A DNA stretch of 7,896 nucleotides from CAZAMT01 sp964486145 (GTDB lineage: Bacteria; Bacteroidota; Bacteroidia; Bacteroidales; JAAAOM01). Position numbers and translations under genes: made by a program. Within the stretch, counting starts at the first letter, position 1. Each line of letters starts with the position of its first letter. Location: positions 1 through 7,896 of the forward strand of contig CAZAMT010000190.1 in the NCBI GenBank assembly GCA_964486145.1, in the 5' to 3' direction. The notes under the pieces were generated by a model. It was not told the origin of the DNA, searched no databases, and saw nothing but the letters and a program-made list of their open reading frames with translations. Below, piece after piece: positions 1 through 6,030 of the stretch.

Positions 1-65
1 CAAAACATTTACCCTGTAATTGGTTTAAATAGTTGAACGGGAATAAACATTTTAGATGTGTTAAG

Positions 66-73
66 TAATTTTG
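66..73 (+). promoter_or_regulatory. Candidate -7 promoter element upstream of nnr
   Basis: TAATTTTG matches the Bacteroidota primary-sigma -7 consensus TAnnTTTG exactly and ends 21 bases before the nnr ATG, which would leave a short leader. I see no convincing TTTG/TTG -33 element at the usual spacing; the nearest TTG, at 33-35, is too far upstream. In AT-rich DNA such a match can occur by chance, so this is tentative. Confidence 0.35.
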
Positions 74-94
74 TAATATCATAATCTGAATCAC

Positions 95-1663
95 ATGAAG
101 ATTTTACGTGCAGAACAAATAAAACAAGCAGATACATTTACCATTAAAAACGAGCCGATTGCCTCTATCGATTTAATGGAGCGGGCAGCATGTACCTGCG
201 TTGACTGGTTAATAAAACATTATCAGAAAATTGAAGGTGGATTTGTTATTTTTGCTGGTCCGGGAAACAATGGAGGGGATGGCCTGGCCATTGCCCGTAT
301 TTTATGTATAATGAACTTTAGGGTGAGTGTTCATATATTAAAATTTACAAACAAATTTTCGAAAGATTTTTCTGAAAACCTCGACAGACTTAAAAAGCAA
401 GGAAAGGCAACCATTCATTATATCGAGAATAATAAACACTTTCCTGATGTCACAGTTAATGACGTGATTATTGATGCCATTTTTGGTTCGGGTCTTTCAA
501 GACCCCTGGAAAAACTTCCTGCCCGGGTTGTAGGTAAAATAAACAAAACCGGAGTTCCCGTAATTTCCGTTGATATTCCCTCCGGATTATTTGCCGAAGA
601 GGCTGTTTCGGACGATAAGCGGATTATTGTCAGGGCAAAACATACCTTAACATTTCAATTTCCGAAATTGTCTTTTTTCTTTCGTGAAAATGAGCGTTGT
701 ACGGGCATTTGGCATATACTTCCTATTGGATTGCATGAAGATTTTATCAGAAACGCAGAGACAACATATTTTTATACATTGGAGAGTGATGTGGCGGGAA
801 TGATAAAAACAAGAAGCAAATTTTCACACAAAGGTACGTTTGGTAAAGGTCTGTTAATTGCAGGATCTTATGGCATGATGGGTGCTGCGGTGCTTTCGGC
901 AAAGGCTGCAATAAGATCAGGCATAGGTCTGATTACCACGCATATTCCGCATTTTGGTTATAAAATAATACAAAACGCGGTACCCGAAGCCCTTATAAGC
1001 ATTGACGAATCGGATATTACGTTTACCGAATTCCCCGATCTTTTCGATTTTTCGGCTGTGGGTATTGGTCCTGCCCTGGGAAAAAGAATGAACTCGCAAA
1101 AGGCACTAAAAAAATTACTTGAATCAGTTCAGCAACCCCTGGTACTTGATGCAGATGCTTTAAACATTCTAGGTGAAAACAAAGAGTGGTTGAAACTTTT
1201 ACCACAGAATAGCATTCTTACGCCACATCCAAAAGAGTTTGAGCGGGTTACACAGCCTGTTTCAGATAGTTTTGAGCGATTAAAGATGCAACAGGAGTTT
1301 TCTAAAAAATATGGGGTATACGTTGTATTAAAAGGTGCTTACACATGTATCACCACACCAAAGGGTATTTGTTTTTTCAATTCAACCGGCAATCCGGGAA
1401 TGGCAACCGGAGGCTCCGGCGATGTTTTAACCGGAATAATCTTATCTTTGCTTGCTCAGGGGTATCACCCTCATGATGCAGCATTGCTTGGTGTATTTGT
1501 CCATGGCATGGCAGGTGATATTTCAGCAGAGTTGCAAGGGGAAGAGGCATTGATAGCTTCTGATATTGTTGAAAATTTGGGTAAAGCTTTTAAAAAATTA
1601 AGGAAATCAAATGAAATCCTTATGCACAGAAGTTCACAACAAAAGCATGAACCGGGTTTATGA
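95..1663 (+). CDS. nnr: Bifunctional NAD(P)H-hydrate epimerase / ADP-dependent NAD(P)H-hydrate dehydratase
   Basis: This 522-residue protein is a cytosolic metabolite-repair enzyme. The N-terminal YjeF_N half (about 1-215) epimerises R- and S-NAD(P)HX, and the C-terminal ribokinase-like half (about 230-505) dehydrates S-NAD(P)HX back to NAD(P)H at the expense of ADP. Visible epimerase motifs are GPGNNGGDG (55-63), DAIFGSG (127-133) and SVDIPSG (158-164, with Asp160 the likely catalytic acid). Visible dehydratase motifs are KGTFGKG (246-252), GIGPALG (323-329), LDADALN (351-357), TPHPKEFER (376-384) and GNPGMATGGSGDVL (432-445, with Asp443 the likely base). Length and domain order match the fused bacterial Nnr family. 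The ATG chosen gives the family-typical start MKILRAEQIK. The last dozen residues, after about 510, are a polar tail I cannot assign. The next gene starts 132 bases downstream on the same strand. Confidence 0.97.
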   Translation: MKILRAEQIKQADTFTIKNEPIASIDLMERAACTCVDWLIKHYQKIEGGFVIFAGPGNNGGDGLAIARILCIMNFRVSVHILKFTNKFSKDFSENLDRLKKQGKATIHYIENNKHFPDVTVNDVIIDAIFGSGLSRPLEKLPARVVGKINKTGVPVISVDIPSGLFAEEAVSDDKRIIVRAKHTLTFQFPKLSFFFRENERCTGIWHILPIGLHEDFIRNAETTYFYTLESDVAGMIKTRSKFSHKGTFGKGLLIAGSYGMMGAAVLSAKAAIRSGIGLITTHIPHFGYKIIQNAVPEALISIDESDITFTEFPDLFDFSAVGIGPALGKRMNSQKALKKLLESVQQPLVLDADALNILGENKEWLKLLPQNSILTPHPKEFERVTQPVSDSFERLKMQQEFSKKYGVYVVLKGAYTCITTPKGICFFNSTGNPGMATGGSGDVLTGIILSLLAQGYHPHDAALLGVFVHGMAGDISAELQGEEALIASDIVENLGKAFKKLRKSNEILMHRSSQQKHEPGL

Positions 1664-1694
1664 ACTCGCCGAAGGCAATAAAACATAGCTTGTG

Positions 1695-1706
1695 CCGCCG
1701 CGGCGG
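1695..1706. repeat. GC-rich 12-bp perfect palindrome in the nnr-DUF4831 gap
   Basis: CCGCCGCGGCGG is a perfect inverted repeat sitting in a GC-rich patch (about 1691-1720) inside an otherwise AT-rich 132-base spacer. No T-tract follows directly, so it is not a standard intrinsic terminator; a T6 run (1741-1746) occurs only about 35 bases later. The same stretch can be read as part of a 41-codon frame at 1660-1785 whose ATG overlaps the nnr stop as ATGA. The palindrome is directly visible, but its role (RNA hairpin, interspersed-repeat remnant or coding) is unknown. Confidence 0.45.
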
Positions 1707-1795
1707 GAAGGATTCCACGGTATTAGAAGTCCTAAAGCCATTTTTTAACAATTACAACTATTTGAAAAACAAATTTCTAACTTAATTTTATTCTA

Positions 1796-2905
1796 GTGAA
1801 AAACAGAATATTTAAAGCAGCATTGATAGTTTCGTTGATATTTGCATCCTGCAAACCCTCAGGTAATATTGTTACCGTAAAATACCCGGGTGATGGTTCA
1901 GAGCCCGGGTCCGGATTTATTTATGCATTGCCCCGTACGGTTTTGCGAATGGATGTGGACATTGTACGAACCACAAAAATTAAGGGGCCTTATGCTGACT
2001 TTGCCAAAAAGTACCTGGCCATCGATAAAGTAATTGAAGCGGAAAATACCGTATGGAAAATTGATGACATTAATATTTCCAGTTATGAGGATGCCGACCC
2101 ACAACAAATCTATAAAGTAAAGACGGGAGAGGAACCTGTAATGTTCAGAAATTTCTTCGAGCTATCAAAACAGGGATTGGTGATTGATATGAGCAAACCA
2201 AGCGATAAGGGACAGGAACTGAAATACCTTGATAACCTTGAGAGTCGGATGGTCGACTTTAAAGATTTAACAGTTTATGGAAATATAGGTTTTGTTAAGG
2301 ATACTTTGTATCGGTTGGTATTTAAAGATTCGGCATTTGTAAAAGTTCCCATGCTGAAAAACCAGGCGCAGGCGAAATCTTTAGATGAAAAAGCAGAGGA
2401 AGCAGCGGATTTTATTTTTGAAATCCGTAATCAGCGCCTTCTGTTTATTAGTGGAGAAAACAATCCGGTACCTGAAGGAAATTCCGTAAAACTGGCATTA
2501 CATGAACTAAACAGATTGGAAGAGGAATATTTATCATTGTTTATTGGCAAAACATACAATGACACCGTGCGTTTTTCATTCGAAATTACACCAACAGGTA
2601 ACCAGGTTGAAGATCGGACAACCATTTTTCGTTTTTCGGAAGAATATGGTGTATTCAACGAGAGTATTGTGGATGGCACACCTGTTATCGTTGAATTTCA
2701 GCCGGGTGGATCAGAACTGATTTCAAAATTGCAATCCAGCGATCCTTCAGTGATTGCTAAAAATGAACTGTTTTACAGGATTGCCGATAAAACCATTGTA
2801 AAAATCAGCATGGCCAACCAACCTTTGTTGCAGGAAAGAAGACTTATTTATCAATATGGAAAGGTTGTTTCTCTGCCATTGTCAGTATCTATAAGCAACG
2901 AATAG
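1796..2905 (+). CDS. DUF4831 family lipoprotein
   Basis: This 369-residue predicted lipoprotein has an unknown biochemical role. It starts with a basic, hydrophobic signal peptide ending in FASC, so Cys19 is the likely lipidated residue. The residues after Cys19 (KPSGN) show no acidic surface-export signal of the Bacteroidota type, so I infer periplasmic-facing membrane anchoring. The mature N-terminal part contains features I associate with DUF4831: GFIYALPRTVL (40-50), then a TTKIKGPYADFAKKYL segment (59-74), which begins a long, mostly beta-rich domain with no transmembrane helix. The start is a GTG: the in-frame stop at 1778-1780 leaves no ATG upstream, and the next ATG (1950) would remove the signal peptide. 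It follows nnr on the same strand and its 3' end faces the pyrD-like gene 27 bases away. Family assignment is from recall of the pattern, not a search. Confidence 0.82.
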   Translation: MKNRIFKAALIVSLIFASCKPSGNIVTVKYPGDGSEPGSGFIYALPRTVLRMDVDIVRTTKIKGPYADFAKKYLAIDKVIEAENTVWKIDDINISSYEDADPQQIYKVKTGEEPVMFRNFFELSKQGLVIDMSKPSDKGQELKYLDNLESRMVDFKDLTVYGNIGFVKDTLYRLVFKDSAFVKVPMLKNQAQAKSLDEKAEEAADFIFEIRNQRLLFISGENNPVPEGNSVKLALHELNRLEEEYLSLFIGKTYNDTVRFSFEITPTGNQVEDRTTIFRFSEEYGVFNESIVDGTPVIVEFQPGGSELISKLQSSDPSVIAKNELFYRIADKTIVKISMANQPLLQERRLIYQYGKVVSLPLSVSISNE

Positions 2906-2932
2906 TATGAGGCTTCTTGTCGTTAAAAAAAC

Positions 2933-3925
2933 TTAGCGATAACCTCTGAAATATTTCATAAATTGTATGCGTTGAAAGGCTGCCGGATTATCCAGTTTAT
3001 CCTGGCCCATTTTCCCTTTGAAATCTGAAATGGAATAAAAATTTTTCTTCTCCATCCATGATGATAATTCTTCGAGCATTGTTTTAATATACTCAGGACC
3101 ATGGTTGTAAATAGCAGATGCAATTTGTACCGCGGAGGCTCCTGCAAGTAATTGTTTAATAATTGCTTTACCGTTATGGATGCCGGTGGTTGCTGCTAAA
3201 TCACAGTCAATACGGTTTGCCATGATACCAATCCAGCGCAATGATTGATATATATCTGATGGATGACTTAAAACTCCTCCGGAGGTTATTTCAAAATTTT
3301 CAATGTCAAAATCCGGATTGTAATACCGGTTAAACAGCACTAAACCAGATATTTCGGTCTCGGAAAGATCCTGTATCATTTTGCCCAGATCTGAAAAATA
3401 ATAACTGATTTTAGCAATTACAGGAATTTTAACCTGTTTTGTTACCTCTTTGATAATATCAAAGTAAATTTTCTCATTTTCATCGCCTTTTCTGTTGGCG
3501 TCCAGCGGGAAAATAAAAATATTCAGTTCAAGTGCATCGGCGCCTGCTGATTCGATTAATTCAGGGAAATAGGTCCACTGGCTTGATGTAATGCAGTTAA
3601 TGCTGGCAATAACGGGTATCTCAACTTCCTGTTTCAGGTTTTTAATCAATTCAAGGTATTTTACCGTACTCTCCTCTATTTCTTTCTGGTCTTCGTAAAA
3701 CTCCAGGGTTTCAGGATATATGTAACTTTCTGACTGGATTTTAGACATGCTCGCTTCCATTTCGCGAATAATTTCCTCTTCAAAAAGCGATTTAAGCACA
3801 ACTGCAGAAGCTCCGTTTTTCTCAAGAGCTTTAATGGTTTCAACAGAATCAGTGAGCCCTGAACTTCCGATAATGACAGGGTTCTTAAGTTTCAGCCCGG
3901 CAAAAGTAGTTGAGAGGTCAGCCAT
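2933..3925 (-). CDS. Dihydroorotate dehydrogenase-like FMN-binding TIM-barrel protein
   Basis: This 330-residue protein resembles class 1 dihydroorotate dehydrogenases throughout. It begins MADLSTTFAGLKLKNPVI and has Lys45 in AVVLKS (the FMN-contacting lysine position), AKISYYF with Lys172, TTGIHNG (246-252) near the expected FMN-phosphate site, AGASAVQIASAIY (261-273) and a C-terminal ISDFKGK. The catalytic segment differs: where class 1 enzymes have N-x-S-C-P-N, this protein reads NIFIFPLD (135-142), so the cysteine base is absent. It is therefore probably not a true pyrimidine-biosynthesis PyrD. It belongs to a paralogous group seen in Bacteroidota, and its substrate is unknown to me. FMN binding is inferred from the fold. 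The gene is convergent with the DUF4831 gene and divergent from the SPOR lipoprotein gene; no pyrimidine genes are nearby. Confidence 0.88.
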   Translation of the reverse strand: MADLSTTFAGLKLKNPVIIGSSGLTDSVETIKALEKNGASAVVLKSLFEEEIIREMEASMSKIQSESYIYPETLEFYEDQKEIEESTVKYLELIKNLKQEVEIPVIASINCITSSQWTYFPELIESAGADALELNIFIFPLDANRKGDENEKIYFDIIKEVTKQVKIPVIAKISYYFSDLGKMIQDLSETEISGLVLFNRYYNPDFDIENFEITSGGVLSHPSDIYQSLRWIGIMANRIDCDLAATTGIHNGKAIIKQLLAGASAVQIASAIYNHGPEYIKTMLEELSSWMEKKNFYSISDFKGKMGQDKLDNPAAFQRIQFMKYFRGYR

Positions 3926-4138
3926 AATTTTAAATTTAGAAGTTATACATGATCATGATGCTAAATTAAAAAATTCAGAGCTAAAAGTGCCTGAAATTGC
4001 AATTAATGATTAATTTCGATAATGATCTATGTATTTAACCTGCCCTATTCTTAAGTTATAATATTAATTTATGAATTAGTAAGGTTAAACCACTTTGTAT
4101 TAAATTGGTTAATATTAAGTAATTGTTAATATAAGAAT
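3926..4138. promoter_or_regulatory. AT-rich divergent spacer with a 10-bp palindrome
   Basis: These 213 bases separate the divergent pyrD-like and SPOR genes and should hold both promoters. A perfect palindrome CATGATCATG lies at 3948-3957, about 22 bases upstream of the pyrD-like ATG, where an operator could overlap a leader or promoter. On the plus strand, TTTG at 4094-4097 followed by TAATTG at 4120-4125 loosely resembles Bacteroidota -33/-7 elements for the SPOR gene, but the spacing and the -7 match are imperfect. I found no coding potential or RNA gene here. Confidence 0.3.
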
Positions 4139-4597
4139 ATGCAGAGTATAAAATTTTTGTTTTTTGTTTGGATGGTGGTTACGCTTGGGTCATGTCAGTT
4201 TATTGAAAAGCAGCGACTGGTATCCAATGATGTGGATACATTGTTAAGCGGAGAGAATGAATATGTAAAAGCCGATGACTATGAAGAGGATATTGCCCGG
4301 ATACGCAGTGAAGTTGATATTAAAATCGATTCCATCAAAAAAATGATGGACGAAAATCAGTCGTTTGAAAATAATCGGTTTCATATGATTACCGGAAGCT
4401 TCAGGGTACCCCGTAATGCACAAAATTACCTGGAGAAAATGAAATCCAATGGGTATCAGGCAACGATTATTTCACATCCCAATGGATTGCAGATGGTATC
4501 GGTTAAATCATACAATAACCTGCGCAATGCCGTTACCGAAATTCAGAGATTCAGAAACGAATTGGGTGTTCCGGCATGGATCTACATCACCAGGTAG
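4139..4597 (+). CDS. Small SPOR-domain lipoprotein
   Basis: This 152-residue protein is predicted to be an envelope lipoprotein that binds peptidoglycan. Residues 1-18 form a signal peptide ending in the lipobox LGSC, giving lipidated Cys19. A charged, probably helical or coiled-coil linker follows (about 45-78, rich in D/E/K/I). The C-terminal part (about 81-150) is a single SPOR repeat: FHMITGSFRVPRNAQNYLEK, then a KSNGYQATII strand, then LQMVSVKSYNN, ending AWIYITR. SPOR domains bind glycan strands stripped of stem peptides, typically at the division septum; that role is inferred from the family. The gene is monocistronic by layout, divergent from the pyrD-like gene, and its TAG is only 2 bases from the stop of the convergent phosphofructokinase gene. 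Confidence 0.88.
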   Translation: MQSIKFLFFVWMVVTLGSCQFIEKQRLVSNDVDTLLSGENEYVKADDYEEDIARIRSEVDIKIDSIKKMMDENQSFENNRFHMITGSFRVPRNAQNYLEKMKSNGYQATIISHPNGLQMVSVKSYNNLRNAVTEIQRFRNELGVPAWIYITR

Positions 4598-4599
4598 AA

Positions 4600-5808
4600 T
4601 CAGTTGTTGCCGGTCATGATAAACAATGGCTGAAACTCGAAACTTTTGTACTGAGGGCGCAACCTGTCGGCATTGTAGTGTTTATTTACATCTACCACTT
4701 TGTTTGTGCTTGTAACAACGTCTATCGGGGCGTTGTCATACCTTCCGTTACGCAATACAACGAGCCTGCCATGAATGCCTTTTAGAATTAAATCCAGGGC
4801 AAGATTGCCATATGCCATAGGGACGATGGAATCAATGGCATCCGGGTCCCCTCCTCTGACAAGGTATCCCAATTGCTGATTGATTACATTTATTCTTTTT
4901 CCGTTGTTGTGATGTGGGGTTAATTCTTTAATTTTGGCTGAAATCATATCTCCGATGCCGCCCAGTTTTGCATGGCCATAGGCATCCTTTTCGCTGCTGG
5001 TAAATTTCATTTGGCCCATTCCTTCAAACATGGCACCCTCTGATACCAATACAACCGAATACCGGCTTGGGTTTCTAACGCGGTCATCAACCAGTAATTC
5101 CGTTAGTCTTTCAATGTTAAACTTGTGTTCAGGAATTACACATCGGTTGGCTGCTCCGGCCATGGTTGGCAGCATGGCTGTGAAGCCGGCATATCTGCCG
5201 AAAACTTCCAGTACTAAAATACGTTCATGCGAACCGGCTGATGTGCGAAGTGTGTTGCACATATGAATGGTACGGGTAACACATGTACTGAAACCGATGC
5301 AATAGTCGGTGCCGGGGACATCATTGTCCATGGTTTTTGGTATGGCAACAACCTTGATACCTTCGGAATACAATCTCACTGCATAACTCAATGTGTCATC
5401 ACCACCTATGGGAATGAGATAATCAACGCCGAGGTATTCCAGATTTTTTATAATTTCAGGTGTTAAATCATTCACTTCACTGTTATACCTGTCTTTGTAA
5501 TGGTCGGGTACATCTTCTTTTGGTACATGGCTGGGCCTGGTGCGTGAAGTGTGAAGAAAAGTTCCTCCGGTGCGTCCGGCTTTGTTTACAATTTCTTCTG
5601 ATAAAATCTGGTATCGATGGGAGTTATCGGCTTTTTTATCTCTCTGGAATTCGAGTATGCCGGCCCACCCTCTGCGTAAACCAATTACCTGATATCCTTC
5701 GCGTATAGCTCTTATTGTAATTGCCCGGATGGCTGGATTTAATCCTGGTACATCGCCCCCTCCGGTTAATATGGCAATGGTACCTTTTTTCTTTTTAACC
5801 TGGGTCAT
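4600..5808 (-). CDS. pfkA: 6-phosphofructokinase, predicted pyrophosphate-type signature
   Basis: This 402-residue cytosolic glycolytic enzyme phosphorylates fructose 6-phosphate to fructose 1,6-bisphosphate. Recognisable PFK motifs are LTGGGDVPGLNPAIR (14-28, phosphoryl-donor loop), PIGGDDT (133-139), PKTMDND (157-163, with Asp161 the expected catalytic base), EVFGRYAG (201-208, the MGR-like substrate loop) and LGYLVRGGDPDA (313-324). At the two positions known to distinguish donors (E. coli Gly104 and Gly124) it has Asp138 and Lys158, the combination typical of PPi-dependent enzymes, so an ATP-dependent label should be treated cautiously. It is longer than the roughly 320-residue E. coli PfkA and much shorter than the PfpB type upstream. 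The start MTQVKKKKGTIAIL places the first beta-strand as usual. A candidate promoter lies in the 222-base gap after pfp. Confidence 0.93.
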   Translation of the reverse strand: MTQVKKKKGTIAILTGGGDVPGLNPAIRAITIRAIREGYQVIGLRRGWAGILEFQRDKKADNSHRYQILSEEIVNKAGRTGGTFLHTSRTRPSHVPKEDVPDHYKDRYNSEVNDLTPEIIKNLEYLGVDYLIPIGGDDTLSYAVRLYSEGIKVVAIPKTMDNDVPGTDYCIGFSTCVTRTIHMCNTLRTSAGSHERILVLEVFGRYAGFTAMLPTMAGAANRCVIPEHKFNIERLTELLVDDRVRNPSRYSVVLVSEGAMFEGMGQMKFTSSEKDAYGHAKLGGIGDMISAKIKELTPHHNNGKRINVINQQLGYLVRGGDPDAIDSIVPMAYGNLALDLILKGIHGRLVVLRNGRYDNAPIDVVTSTNKVVDVNKHYNADRLRPQYKSFEFQPLFIMTGNN

Positions 5809-5878
5809 AGAATCTGATTTTTGGATTTGATGTTATTAAATATAAACAAAAAAATTAAATAGTAGTTAGATATATCAT

Positions 5879-5886
5879 CAAATTTA
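5879..5886 (-). promoter_or_regulatory. Candidate -7 promoter element for pfkA
   Basis: Read on the minus strand this is TAAATTTG, an exact match to TAnnTTTG, about 70 bases upstream of the pfkA ATG and downstream of the pfp terminator. No good TTTG -33 element is visible at the expected distance. The position supports independent transcription of pfkA, but a chance match in AT-rich sequence is possible. Confidence 0.35.
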
Positions 5887-5916
5887 AGGTTTTTAATAAA
5901 TCATCCATGAATATAT

Positions 5917-5932
5917 GTTCATTATTGTGAAC
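5917..5932. repeat. Inverted repeat GTTCA-N6-TGAAC upstream of pfkA
   Basis: This is a perfect 5-bp dyad with a 6-base spacer (16 bp overall), about 30-45 bases upstream of the candidate pfkA -7 element. Its size and location would suit a dimeric regulator's operator, but five-base arms are weak evidence on their own and I recognise no specific regulator. Confidence 0.25.
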
Positions 5933-5973
5933 CAGATGTATTGAATTCGGAATATTAGAGAAGTTTTTTAAAC

Positions 5974-6006
5974 AAAAAAAGATGGGATTTACCCATCTTT
6001 TTTTTT
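5974..6006 (-). terminator. Rho-independent terminator after pfp (bidirectional form)
   Basis: A GATGGG stem (5981-5986), a 5-base loop ATTTA and a CCCATC stem (5992-5997) are flanked by a 7-base A-run and a 9-base T-run. On the minus strand the hairpin begins about 25 bases after the pfp stop and is followed by seven U. The structure is nearly symmetric, so it could also stop plus-strand transcription, although no plus-strand gene ends here. It argues that pfp and pfkA are not simply cotranscribed. Confidence 0.85.
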
Positions 6007-6030
6007 GATTGCAACATAATCAATTCAGTG

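Noticed and set aside
1707..1746. Intrinsic terminator for nnr using the AGGATT/AGTCCT arms and the later T6 run
   Set aside because: The stem is short with a G-U pair and a long loop, and the T-run is not adjacent to it.
3747..4013. 88-aa plus-strand open frame overlapping the start of the pyrD-like gene
   Set aside because: It is antisense to a well-supported coding sequence and runs into the AT-rich spacer, with no recognisable domain; it is a shadow frame.
4576..4785. 69-aa plus-strand open frame across the SPOR/pfkA junction
   Set aside because: It overlaps the end of the SPOR gene and lies antisense to conserved pfkA C-terminal sequence, with no domain features.
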